This document shows positions 52,153 to 60,636 of a DNA stretch of 64,000 nucleotides, piece by piece (positions within the stretch are counted from its first letter, which is position 1; each line of letters opens with the position of its first letter). A model generated the notes under the pieces. The model had not been told where the DNA came from. It ran no database searches and saw only the letters and a list, made by a program, of their open reading frames with translations. Origin of the DNA: Fastidiosipila sp964627125 (GTDB taxonomy: Bacteria; Bacillota; Clostridia; Saccharofermentanales; Fastidiosipilaceae). The translations under genes were made by a program, and so were the position numbers. Where the stretch lies: the NCBI GenBank assembly GCA_964627125.1, contig CAZVJQ010000004.1, forward strand, positions 4,115 to 68,114. The letters are read 5' to 3'.

Positions 52153-53175
52153 ATGGCTAAATCTATATTTTCTTATCATCAAATTTTATCTAAGTTTAAG
52201 GCTGAAGATTACTCACAGCTTTATTTATTCTATGGAGAAGAAGAGTACCTAATTCAATATTTAATTGGGAAAATTGAGCAACGATTCTTGAATGAACACA
52301 GTAGACAATTAGATGCTAAAACTATAGATTGTGAATCATCATTAACAAAATTAAATGTTAATGAATTACTAGCTGAGCTGCAGACACCTAGCTTCATGAG
52401 TGAGAAGAAGGTTGTTATTATTAAAAATAGTGGAATACTTGCTAAGAAAAGTAATGAGGCAGAGGCGATATTAGATAAAATTTATCCTGAGTTAAATTCA
52501 GGTGCTATTCTTATTTTCGTTGAAGAGAAAATCAATAAGCGACTAAAAACTTTATCTAATTTTCAAGAATATGGTGAAGTAGTTAACTTAGAAAAACAAG
52601 ATGTTAATACATTAATAAACTGGGCAGGACAGTATTTCGGTAAGCATTCAATTAATATTAGCAAAGAAGCTGCTGAGAATCTAGTTGAAAGATGTGAACG
52701 TAACATGCTCTTGCTAAGAAATGAGTTTGATAAGTTTAGGCTAATTTGCCAATCTAGTAATATCAATAAGATTGATATGGAAATGATAGAGGAGTATTCT
52801 GTTCCTGATGTAAGAGCTGGTATATTTGAGCTTACTGATTCTATAGCTGCAAAAAGGATAGATAAAGCTTTAGATTTATATGATAAAATGCTTGAGCAAA
52901 AAATTAGTCCAATATACATTATGTTTATGGTCGCAAGACAATTTAAACAATTATATGTTGCTAAGAAGAGTAAGAATAAAAATGAACTTAAGCAGAAACT
53001 GAATTGTGGTGATTTTGTAGCAAATAAATTGCTTCAACAAATCAGGAACTTTTCACTAGAAGCTATTCATCAAGCTTACTTGAGCACAGCAGATATGGAT
53101 TATAAAGTTAAGAGCGGACAGGTTAATGAGAGACAGAGTGTTGAGCTTTTAATTTTAGAAATTGCAAACTTTTAA
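52153..53175 (+). CDS. holA: DNA polymerase III subunit delta
   Basis: Delta opens the beta clamp within the clamp loader. The 340-residue product begins its AAA+-like core with QLYLFYGEEEYLIQYLIGKIE and has the C-terminal collar region with MFMVARQFKQLYVAKK and a late Lys-rich segment typical of the family. It begins directly after the comEC stop codon, with AAAGGGGAG as ribosome site inside comEC. comEC-holA order is common in Firmicutes. Confidence 0.9.
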   Translation: MAKSIFSYHQILSKFKAEDYSQLYLFYGEEEYLIQYLIGKIEQRFLNEHSRQLDAKTIDCESSLTKLNVNELLAELQTPSFMSEKKVVIIKNSGILAKKSNEAEAILDKIYPELNSGAILIFVEEKINKRLKTLSNFQEYGEVVNLEKQDVNTLINWAGQYFGKHSINISKEAAENLVERCERNMLLLRNEFDKFRLICQSSNINKIDMEMIEEYSVPDVRAGIFELTDSIAAKRIDKALDLYDKMLEQKISPIYIMFMVARQFKQLYVAKKSKNKNELKQKLNCGDFVANKLLQQIRNFSLEAIHQAYLSTADMDYKVKSGQVNERQSVELLILEIANF

Positions 53176-53253
53176 AAAGCTAAGTATTATATTTAATGCC
53201 TATTTGCTTTATAAGAATAAATTAATAAATTATATAAATACAGGAGAAATAAA

Positions 53254-53760
53254 ATGAGTTACTTTTCAGAGTGGAACGAGAAGATTGTAGATAATACAAA
53301 TGAGAAAGAGTTTAATGATTTTGTAGAGTATTATTACACTACAGAGCAAACAGCTTATGACACCCTCTTTAAATTTTATCCAAACCAAGTAGTTGAAGGT
53401 ACAGCTAAAGAACTTGCAGAGAAATTAGCATACGGGGAAAGAGACATGGTTTTCTTCGTGGGTTTCTTAGATGGTATTAATAAAAATCTTAAAGACGAAA
53501 TAGATTTAGACAATCTTAATGATGATACGCATGTTAAGCTAGATATTGATTATGAGAAGTTATTATACGATATGCATGCAAATCAAGCATCTTGGTTATT
53601 CCAATTAGATTCATGGGATAATATTTTAGATAAAGAAAAAAGAGATGAAATTGCTCATCAGTATAGAACTGATAATATAGCAACAAGCGACAAGTATGGT
53701 AGAAATGACCCTTGTCCATGTGGTAGCGGTAAGAAATATAAAAAATGTCATGGAGCGTAA
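53254..53760 (+). CDS. SEC-C motif protein of unknown function
   Basis: A 168-residue acidic soluble protein ending in a zinc-binding SEC-C motif, GRNDPCPCGSGKKYKKCHG (about 149-167), nearly identical to the tail of SecA in this window. The helical N-terminal domain (1-140) is unfamiliar. Such proteins may bind SecB-like or ribosomal partners, but nothing here shows a function. AGGAG precedes the ATG. asnS starts 4 bp after its stop, so both are cotranscribed. Confidence 0.8.
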   Translation: MSYFSEWNEKIVDNTNEKEFNDFVEYYYTTEQTAYDTLFKFYPNQVVEGTAKELAEKLAYGERDMVFFVGFLDGINKNLKDEIDLDNLNDDTHVKLDIDYEKLLYDMHANQASWLFQLDSWDNILDKEKRDEIAHQYRTDNIATSDKYGRNDPCPCGSGKKYKKCHGA

Positions 53761-53764
53761 TTTT

Positions 53765-55165
53765 ATGTCATATGAAAAAGTTTCAATAAAAGAACTATAT
53801 TCAAATCCAGATAAGTATGCAGATAAGACAATAGAAATTAATGCATGGGTTAGACAGATTAGAGTTCAAAAGAAATTTGGATTTATTCAATTGAATGATG
53901 GTAGTAATTTTAACAATGTTCAAGTAGTTCTTGAGCGTGAAAAAGTTGCTAACTATGATGAGATTAGAGGTCAGTATATCGGTGCTGCCTTACAAGTAAG
54001 AGGTGTATTTCTATTAACTCCAGATGCTAGACAAGCATTTGAGATTAATGCAGATACTGTTGAGGTAATTGGTACTAGTGAGCAAGATTATCCACTACAA
54101 CCCAAAGAACATACTCCTGAATACTTAAGATCTATTGCACATATTAGACCTAGAAGTAATACTTACTCTGCTGTATTTAAAATTAGATCAGAAGCTTCAT
54201 ATCAAATACATAAATTCTTCCACGATAGAGACTTCATCAATGTTCATACGCCAATAATCACAGCTAGTGATGCTGAGGGTGCTGGACAGATGTTTAGAGT
54301 TACTACATTGGATTTAGACAATCCACCTAGAACTGAAGATGGAGAGATTGATAATAAGGAAGATTTCTTCGGAAAAGATGCATATTTAACTGTTAGTGGA
54401 CAATTAAATGGTGAAGCCTATGCTCAGGCATTTGGAAAGATTTATACATTTGGTCCTACTTTTAGAGCAGAGCATTCATACACAGCAAGACATGCTGCAG
54501 AGTTCTGGATGATAGAACCTGAGATTGCTTTTGCCGACTTAAAAGATGTTATGGCTCTAGCTGAAGATATGATGAAGCATATACTAAGTGAGATTTTGAA
54601 CAACTGCTCAGATGAGATAGATTTCTTAAATGACCATGTTTACGATGGATTAAGAAATAGATTAGAGTCAGTTGTAAATTCAGACTTCGCAAGAGTTACA
54701 TATACTGAAACTATTGATATTTTACAATCTGCAGATGTTGAATTTAAGTTCCCAGTAGAGTGGGGAAGTGACTTACAAACTGAGCATGAAAGATATCTTT
54801 CAGAGAAACATTTTGGTGGGCCAGTATTTGTAACCGACTATCCAAAAGATATCAAGGCATTCTACATGCACGTGAATGACGATTCTAAGACAGTTGCTGC
54901 TGTAGACTTACTTGTTCCTGAAATAGGTGAGATAATCGGTGGAAGCCAACGTGAAGAGCGTCTAGACGTATTACTGGAAGAAATTGAGAGACGTGGAATG
55001 AATCCAGAAGATTATTCATGGTATTTAGAGCTAAGAAAATATGGTTCTACTCCTCATGGTGGTTATGGATTAGGTTTTGAAAGATTAATTATGTACCTAA
55101 CAGGTATTAGTAACATTAGAGATGTCCTTCCATTCCCAAGAACTACAGGTAGCGCAGAATTCTAA
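53765..55165 (+). CDS. asnS: Asparaginyl-tRNA synthetase
   Basis: This class IIb synthetase charges tRNA-Asn. The N-terminal OB domain (INAWVRQIRVQKKFGFIQLNDGS, about 29-51) is followed by motif 2 (FRAEHSYTARHAAEFWMIEPE) and motif 3 (GFERLIMYLTGISNIRDVLPFPR). The longest frame reaches back into the SEC-C gene, but GGAG at the end of that gene selects the ATG at 53765 (466 residues). An insertion around 180-210 (DGEIDNKEDFFGKDAY) is typical of AsnRS. Presence of a direct AsnRS means tRNA-Asn need not be made by transamidation. Confidence 0.95.
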   Translation: MSYEKVSIKELYSNPDKYADKTIEINAWVRQIRVQKKFGFIQLNDGSNFNNVQVVLEREKVANYDEIRGQYIGAALQVRGVFLLTPDARQAFEINADTVEVIGTSEQDYPLQPKEHTPEYLRSIAHIRPRSNTYSAVFKIRSEASYQIHKFFHDRDFINVHTPIITASDAEGAGQMFRVTTLDLDNPPRTEDGEIDNKEDFFGKDAYLTVSGQLNGEAYAQAFGKIYTFGPTFRAEHSYTARHAAEFWMIEPEIAFADLKDVMALAEDMMKHILSEILNNCSDEIDFLNDHVYDGLRNRLESVVNSDFARVTYTETIDILQSADVEFKFPVEWGSDLQTEHERYLSEKHFGGPVFVTDYPKDIKAFYMHVNDDSKTVAAVDLLVPEIGEIIGGSQREERLDVLLEEIERRGMNPEDYSWYLELRKYGSTPHGGYGLGFERLIMYLTGISNIRDVLPFPRTTGSAEF

Positions 55166-55216
55166 TTTTATATATTTGTGCCTATTTGTAGCTAATTTAA
55201 TACTAAATATAAATTT

Positions 55217-55247
55217 ATAATCACTCCTAATTGGAGTGATTATTTTT
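55217..55247 (+). terminator. Terminator of asnS
   Basis: A perfect 11-bp stem (55217-55227 with 55233-55243) and 5-base loop with a short T run; the radC ribosome site starts just after it. Confidence 0.85.
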
Positions 55248-55259
55248 ATGGAGGTATTA

Positions 55260-55970
55260 ATGAATAATTCAATTAAATCATTACCTGAGAGACAAAGACC
55301 TTATGAGAGATTCTATTATGATGGTGGTCAGAGTTTATCTGATCAAGAATTATTGGCTATTATTCTAGGTAGTGGGTCAAGCAAAATGAATGCATTAGAA
55401 ACAGCAAGTAAGATGCTTATGACACTTGGGACTAATGAGGGTATATCTGAATTAAGAAGAGCGTCTATTGAGCAGTTAATGGAAATACCAGGCGTTGGTA
55501 TTAGTAAGGCTATTAGGATCAAGGCTTCTTTTGAATTAGCGAATAGAAGTAAGTATAGAAAATTAGAAGCAGGTGTAGATTGTTCTAATCCTGAAAACAT
55601 AAGTGAATACTATTTTAATGAAATTTCTGAGTCTGAAAGAGAAGAATTGAGAGTTTTATTGCTTAATGCTAAAAATATCTTATTAAGAGAAGTATTAATT
55701 TCTACAGGAGGGTTATCTTCAACAGTTATTTATCCAAGGGATATATTTAAAGAAGCCGTTAGAGCTAATGCATCATCTATAATTCTAATTCATAACCATC
55801 CTTCTGGTAATCCACAACCTTCAATGAGTGATATAGAAACAACTATTAAAATCTTTGAAGCTGGTGAAATACTAGGCATACGACTACATGATCATATAAT
55901 ATTCGGGAAGGATATATATTTTAGTTTGCATGCTAGTGATGAGTATCGCTATATATTCAAAACAATGTAA
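55260..55970 (+). CDS. radC: RadC family JAB/MPN protein
   Basis: RadC-like proteins carry a helix-hairpin-helix part (IPGVGISKAIRIKASFELA, about 78-96) and a JAB/MPN domain with the metal motif HNHPSGNPQPSMSD (about 178-191; H-x-H plus Asp). The old repair role is not supported; their true function is uncertain. The longest frame starts 24 bp earlier, but GGAGG at 55250-55254 supports the ATG at 55260 (236 residues). Confidence 0.9.
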   Translation: MNNSIKSLPERQRPYERFYYDGGQSLSDQELLAIILGSGSSKMNALETASKMLMTLGTNEGISELRRASIEQLMEIPGVGISKAIRIKASFELANRSKYRKLEAGVDCSNPENISEYYFNEISESEREELRVLLLNAKNILLREVLISTGGLSSTVIYPRDIFKEAVRANASSIILIHNHPSGNPQPSMSDIETTIKIFEAGEILGIRLHDHIIFGKDIYFSLHASDEYRYIFKTM

Positions 55971-56042
55971 TATAAAAGACACATTTTCAAATTTATTTAA
56001 GATAAAATAGCTTAAAGGTATTCAAAATAATATCTTAATATA

Positions 56043-56095
56043 TTGAACTGTTATTAAAGTGTTTAGTATAATTAGCACAAATATTAGCTTGTGCT
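56043..56095 (+). promoter_or_regulatory. Promoter of mgsA with adjacent inverted repeat
   Basis: TTGAAC (56043-56048), an 18-bp spacer and TATAAT (56067-56072) are followed by AGCACAA (56074-56080) and TTGTGCT (56089-56095), a 7-bp inverted repeat over the start of transcription. It could be an operator or a leader hairpin. Confidence 0.65.
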
Positions 56096-56151
56096 TACTT
56101 GTGTTTATTGATAGAATTGTTTTGATATGAACGAAAATTGGAGGGGCTTAA

Positions 56152-56541
56152 ATGAAAATTGTGCTTTTGGCAGAACCAAGAAAAGTAGAACTACTAACTA
56201 ACTTTTCTATAGCATATAAAAACACACTATCTAAACATGATTTAATTTCTGTTAGCCATGTTGCTGACAGCATTGCCAATGCATCTGGCCTTAAAGTTAC
56301 AGGTATTCCTACAGACGCAAACGCTAGTATAAATCATCTTGCCGCTAGAGCAGAGTATAATGAAATTGATGCAGTTATCTTCTTAAGAGATCCACAAGGA
56401 TCAAACTATGAGAGAACTGATTTAATAATGAGATCATGTGATAGAAACAACATTCCTTATGCGAGTAACCTTGCTACAGCAGAAGTGCTAGTCTTGGCTA
56501 TTGATAGAGGAGATTTAGACTGGAGAGAGCTGATTCACTAA
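56152..56541 (+). CDS. mgsA: Methylglyoxal synthase
   Basis: MgsA turns dihydroxyacetone phosphate into methylglyoxal and phosphate, a bypass used when sugar phosphates build up. The 129-residue product shows GLKVTGIPTDANASI, the FLRDP variant of FFRDP, and NIPYASNLATAEVLVLAI. The common N-terminal ALIAHD block is not clear (LLAEPRKVEL), so the N-terminal part is divergent. Dtd overlaps its stop by one base; a shared transcript with dtd is certain, a shared function is not evident. Confidence 0.88.
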   Translation: MKIVLLAEPRKVELLTNFSIAYKNTLSKHDLISVSHVADSIANASGLKVTGIPTDANASINHLAARAEYNEIDAVIFLRDPQGSNYERTDLIMRSCDRNNIPYASNLATAEVLVLAIDRGDLDWRELIH

Positions 56542-56987
56542 TGAGAGCAGTTATTCAGAGAGTTACAGAAGCTTCAGTACATATTGATAACGAATTATTT
56601 AATGAGATTAAAAATGGTTATATGATTTTACTGGGAGTTGGACAAAATGATACTCCTGATGATATCAAATGGCTAGCTAAGAAAATAGCAAACTTAAGAA
56701 TCTTTACAGACGAAAATGACAAAATGAATTACAGCATACAACAAGTGGAAGGTGAGATTTTATTAATTTCTCAATTTACACTCTATGCAGACTTAACCAG
56801 GGGCAACAGACCTGGTTTTTCTGAGGTTGCAAGTCCTGATTTAGGCAACAAGCTGTATGAAGATTTTGCGAAAGAATTAGAAGACTACGATATTACTGTG
56901 AAAATGGGTGTTTTTGCTGCAGATATGCAAGTTTCACTTGTTAATGATGGACCTGTAACTATAATTTATGATACGGAATTAAGATAA
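56541..56987 (+). CDS. dtd: D-aminoacyl-tRNA deacylase
   Basis: DTD removes D-amino acids and glycine wrongly attached to tRNA. The active-site motifs SQFTLYAD (about 76-83) and NDGPVTI (about 135-141) are both intact. MRAVIQRVTEASVHID is the standard N-terminus and 148 residues the standard length. The ATG overlaps the mgsA stop, and the stop overlaps the ATG of the next gene. Confidence 0.96.
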   Translation: MRAVIQRVTEASVHIDNELFNEIKNGYMILLGVGQNDTPDDIKWLAKKIANLRIFTDENDKMNYSIQQVEGEILLISQFTLYADLTRGNRPGFSEVASPDLGNKLYEDFAKELEDYDITVKMGVFAADMQVSLVNDGPVTIIYDTELR

Positions 56988-57805
56988 TGATTATTTTAAA
57001 AGATATTTTAGAAGATTTTTTATATTTCCCTAATCTTACTTATTCTTTAGAAGATACTCTAGAGAATTTTGGATTAAAGGTCTTAGAAACTAATAATTTC
57101 GCTGTTAAGTATTCTGATATTAGAGTTGTTAAAGTTAAATCTTATCAAGGTTTTAATGAAGATAGAAATCTTCATCATTATTTAGATAACTTCTCAGAAG
57201 ATGTCTTTTCAGAAATTGAATTAGATATTGAAGATGTAATTGTCTTAAAAGATTCAGATAAATTATATACATATGAAGATTTAGCTGAGATTCCTTTCCT
57301 AGAAGGTGAGGGAGTAGTTAAACTTCCTTCATTCTATAACTATGGAACTAGCTTAGCTAATTCATTAAATATTGCTTATACATTTTATGAAGTTGATGAT
57401 AGTGAAAATACCTTCAACTCATATTATTCATTAGCATTAGCTATATCTGAGAAAGATGGTTTTCCATTCTTAGAACCAGAAATTATCACAGTCAATGAAA
57501 TTCAAACTATCGATAAACCTGAAGGGTTAGATGATGTAGATGAGTTTAATTTAGCAATTACAGCTGAAGATACAAAAATACCTTCTTGGTTAAGAATGCG
57601 ATTGAAGATTCATGATATTCATCCTCAGAGCTTAGCTGAAGCGTTACAAGCATATTTGAAATTAGAATATAATTTTAATTTAAATCTATTAATCCATGAA
57701 GACTACTTTATTTATTCAATATCAGAAGAAAACAAGAAGGCATTTGCAAGATTGCAAGAATTTTGGGAGCAAACAGCTAAGATTCAGGTATTTGAATTTA
57801 AATAG
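56987..57805 (+). CDS. Acidic soluble protein of unknown function
   Basis: A 272-residue acidic protein with no membrane segment, signal peptide or motif that I recognise. Two parts can be guessed, about 1-165 and 180-272, the second beginning near DVDEFNLAITAEDTKIPSWLRMRL. The start overlaps the dtd stop, so it is translationally coupled to dtd and is the last gene of mgsA-dtd-unknown. Codon use is like that of its neighbours, so it is not recently acquired as far as can be seen. Confidence 0.7.
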   Translation: MIILKDILEDFLYFPNLTYSLEDTLENFGLKVLETNNFAVKYSDIRVVKVKSYQGFNEDRNLHHYLDNFSEDVFSEIELDIEDVIVLKDSDKLYTYEDLAEIPFLEGEGVVKLPSFYNYGTSLANSLNIAYTFYEVDDSENTFNSYYSLALAISEKDGFPFLEPEIITVNEIQTIDKPEGLDDVDEFNLAITAEDTKIPSWLRMRLKIHDIHPQSLAEALQAYLKLEYNFNLNLLIHEDYFIYSISEENKKAFARLQEFWEQTAKIQVFEFK

Positions 57806-57857
57806 ACATTGTAATTTTTGTAGATAATACAAGAAATTTGAGATATAAATGAAATGG

Positions 57858-57886
57858 ACCTCTTAAGTAAAATTTACTTAGGAGGT
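57858..57886 (+). promoter_or_regulatory. Hairpin that buries the first Tad-like gene's ribosome-binding site
   Basis: ACCTCTTAAGTAAA (57858-57871) and TTTACTTAGGAGGT (57873-57886) form a 14-bp inverted repeat with one G-U pair. The right arm contains the full Shine-Dalgarno GGAGGT for the ATG at 57893. A short AATTTT follows, so it could also act as terminator of the mgsA operon. Confidence 0.6.
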
Positions 57887-57892
57887 AATTTT

Positions 57893-58180
57893 ATGTCACA
57901 TATACTAGAAAGTGCAATAGTAGTTCCTATATGTATTTTGCTTCTTGCTTATAGCATTATGCAGATACCCTTTGAGTTTGGTCGCTTAGTCGAGACCAGT
58001 GAAAATTATGTTCAAATCCATGATACTGATGATAAGGTTTATCAGCAAGTATCATATGGTAGAGAACAAGTGCAAACCCAAGTGCATGTTAAGCCACAAA
58101 AATTATTAGATTTCATACATTTCATTGATGACTCTGCAATTGAGATTCAATCGATTCTACAAGGAGTCAGTGATGAATAA
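57893..58180 (+). CDS. Small Tad-like (TadE/TadF-type) pseudopilin
   Basis: The 95-residue product has a short head and a single hydrophobic segment ESAIVVPICILLLAYSIMQIPF (about 6-27), the Glu-plus-hydrophobic layout of Tad pseudopilins, then a hydrophilic tail. The longest frame begins 39 bp earlier but GGAGGT fits the ATG at 57893. Its stop overlaps the next start by 8 bp. No prepilin peptidase, ATPase or TadB/C platform gene lies in the window, so the rest of the machine must be elsewhere. Confidence 0.6.
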   Translation: MSHILESAIVVPICILLLAYSIMQIPFEFGRLVETSENYVQIHDTDDKVYQQVSYGREQVQTQVHVKPQKLLDFIHFIDDSAIEIQSILQGVSDE

Positions 58181-59648
58181 TAGAGAAAGTGGAAGTATAA
58201 GTATTTTAGCTGCAGTAATTTCTATGAGTATTTTATTTTTATCACTAGGGATTATTCAATACTCTAAAATTTATAATGAACAGGTTAGTTTAGATAGAAG
58301 AATAGATTTACTGGGTGATTATATCTTGTCTGAATACGATAGGGATCTATATAGACGATATGGGTTATTTGGATTTGAGAGTGGAAATAATTACTCTAGT
58401 TTCTATAATGAAAACTACTCAGAATTAGATAATTCAACTGTATTCATGATACAAAACCTCACTAGTTTATATTCAAATTCAGAGATGAAGAGGCAAATCT
58501 TAAATTTTACTAGAGGAAGGATTCCAACTCTAATCCTTAGTGAAATAGAAGAACGTTCAAATGCAATCACTGATTTAATATCTAGATTACCTAGCACACC
58601 AGAAATAGGTGGATTAACAGATGGATTTTTCAATGATATTAGATCTATTTTTGGAAGTAATTATTCACCTGGATCTCTAAGCATGTGGCTTGATACTGAT
58701 GAAAATGCATCTGGTGAAATATTCCTAAGTAATAGTTCTTCTATGGGAAGTCTATATCTTGAGAATCAAACCCTAGATAACACTTATAGCACTGATGAAG
58801 ACAACAGTGAAGAAATAGATACAAGTGAGCTTGATGAGTTTAATGAAGACTTATCTAAGTTAGATGATATATCTAATCAATTAAACTTTGATGAGACTCT
58901 AATAATAGATGAGAGTAAATATGGTAATAATGTATTTTCACCATTTATGCAATTAATTGATCAAGCTAATAATTTAATTAGAAATAATGAAATTATGTTT
59001 ATAGATGGCTTGATATTTAATGAATATGTATTAAATCAATTCTCATCTAGATTAAGAAATAGTGAAACAGATTTTGAGTCCTTAGCTGGAATAAATTTTA
59101 ATGATTTATCATTTTCGAGTGTATATGAAGCAGAAGAAATCATCATAGGGAATAGTGATAGTAGATTTGCTAATAATGCTGTTCAAGTAAGCATATTTTC
59201 AATTAGATTACTTACTAATGTAATAGCAAATTATAACAACAGCAGCTTAATGAGTTTATATAGAACAACAGGAAGTATAATATCACTATTAATAGCTCTT
59301 ATTACAGTTGGTCATGTTCAAGTAGAAGCTGAAGCTATTGCATCTGCATTATTAATTATTGATTCTGCTATTGATTCCTGGTCAGATTTGCAATCTATAA
59401 ATGAAGGGGAATCTTTAGTCTTCTATGACGATAACAGTGATAAATTTTATACAGAAATAGAATTGAATTACTATGACTATTTAAGATTAATTGCTCTATT
59501 AGTGCCAATTGAGAATCAGTTAGATCAAGTAGGTAGAATATTAAATATAAATCTTAATAAACACTATTTCGTAGATGCAATTATATATTTCAATTATAAA
59601 AATGTTTATTGGGAACAAACTGCTATGAGGACTTTTGCCTATGAGTAA
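58173..59648 (+). CDS. Large Tad-like membrane-anchored protein (DUF5702/TadG-like)
   Basis: A 491-residue protein starting MNNRESGSISILAAVISMSILFL: a Gly-Ser-x-Ser head and one N-terminal membrane segment (about 9-28) like TadG/DUF5702 proteins. The body is Asn/Ser/Asp-rich, with YDRDLYRRYGLFGF (about 52-65), a block typical of this class. A second hydrophobic stretch lies around 365-395. AAGGAG supports the ATG at 58173. It overlaps both neighbours by 8 bp, so the three products are made in fixed ratio. Confidence 0.65.
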   Translation: MNNRESGSISILAAVISMSILFLSLGIIQYSKIYNEQVSLDRRIDLLGDYILSEYDRDLYRRYGLFGFESGNNYSSFYNENYSELDNSTVFMIQNLTSLYSNSEMKRQILNFTRGRIPTLILSEIEERSNAITDLISRLPSTPEIGGLTDGFFNDIRSIFGSNYSPGSLSMWLDTDENASGEIFLSNSSSMGSLYLENQTLDNTYSTDEDNSEEIDTSELDEFNEDLSKLDDISNQLNFDETLIIDESKYGNNVFSPFMQLIDQANNLIRNNEIMFIDGLIFNEYVLNQFSSRLRNSETDFESLAGINFNDLSFSSVYEAEEIIIGNSDSRFANNAVQVSIFSIRLLTNVIANYNNSSLMSLYRTTGSIISLLIALITVGHVQVEAEAIASALLIIDSAIDSWSDLQSINEGESLVFYDDNSDKFYTEIELNYYDYLRLIALLVPIENQLDQVGRILNINLNKHYFVDAIIYFNYKNVYWEQTAMRTFAYE

Positions 59649-60567
59649 GAATCCTTATATGGACAAGGGATCAATATCTCTTGAAGCTTCCTTAGTAATA
59701 CCTGGATTTTTAGTGTTTCTATATGTCATTTATTTAAATGTTATGGCTTATAGAGTAGACTTAATTTATCAAGAAGCTGCATACTCAGCAATAAATGAGT
59801 TTTCTCTTGTTTCGACATTCTTAAATGATGAAGAATATTTAGAAGATGTTTCTTGGTTAGAATTAGAATTAAAACTAGAGAATTTAACGAAGGGTTACAT
59901 TAATTCTCAATGGTTAAAGTTAAGACACAATCATTGGGTTGAGAAGAATTTAGATAAAAATATAAAAGATTTTTTTATTAAGAGCAATACTTCTTCAATT
60001 AAAAGAATTGATTCAACTTTAGTTTACGAGTATTCATACAAGGGGCCAAATGTTTTAGGCGAGAAAGAATATAGATATATTCTTCAGGTTCCATATTGGG
60101 GAGGGTTATCACTAGACTCACTGAGTTTTGAATCGTCTGAACGAGAGGAAGAATCAAGTGGAATTTGGGAAGAAGATTCATTTACAAGAGGAAGATATTT
60201 TAGAGAAAATTCAGGAGCAAATTTACCAAGTAATTATCCAACAATAGCAAGATTTGAAAATGGCACTGCCTATAGTATTAAGAGTATTGATTTGACTGCT
60301 CCGTCTTATCAATCAGCTTATAATTTGTCTAGAAGGATTAGTTCTTATGCGAGACAATTAAGAGATTTTAAAGGAACTAACTCATGGGGAAGGGATAATA
60401 TAACTATTCATGAAAATGAAATAAGAACTAGAGTATTATTGTTAATAATTCCAGAGAATAGTTCAATGGAAGCAAAGAGCATACTTCAAGAAGAAAAATT
60501 GCATTGGAGATTTAATGGAATAGAAATTAGAATTGAAGAAAATGGAATTAGTCAAATGTATGAGTAA
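59641..60567 (+). CDS. Tad-like pseudopilin (TadE-type) membrane protein
   Basis: The 308-residue product has the N-terminus DKGSISLEASLVIPGFLVFLY: a Gly-Ser junction, the conserved Glu and a hydrophobic segment (about 13-37), as in TadE-like pseudopilins processed by a prepilin peptidase. The C-terminal part is a soluble extracytoplasmic domain with no known motif. An upstream TTG is in frame, but GAGGA is spaced for the ATG at 59641. secA follows from its own promoter. A GGCCAAA (TTTGGCC) variant is at 60044-60050. Confidence 0.65.
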   Translation: MSKNPYMDKGSISLEASLVIPGFLVFLYVIYLNVMAYRVDLIYQEAAYSAINEFSLVSTFLNDEEYLEDVSWLELELKLENLTKGYINSQWLKLRHNHWVEKNLDKNIKDFFIKSNTSSIKRIDSTLVYEYSYKGPNVLGEKEYRYILQVPYWGGLSLDSLSFESSEREEESSGIWEEDSFTRGRYFRENSGANLPSNYPTIARFENGTAYSIKSIDLTAPSYQSAYNLSRRISSYARQLRDFKGTNSWGRDNITIHENEIRTRVLLLIIPENSSMEAKSILQEEKLHWRFNGIEIRIEENGISQMYE

Positions 60568-60590
60568 ATTTCACTAAAGTTAATATTGCA

Positions 60591-60599
60591 TGATATAAT
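60591..60599 (+). promoter_or_regulatory. Extended -10 promoter of secA
   Basis: TGATATAAT is an extended -10 (TGnTATAAT); the -35 (TTCACT, 18 bp upstream) is weak, as allowed for this class. Confidence 0.6.
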
Positions 60600-60636
60600 T
60601 AAGAATGAAAACTAAGCGAAGGTAAGGGAAAAATTA

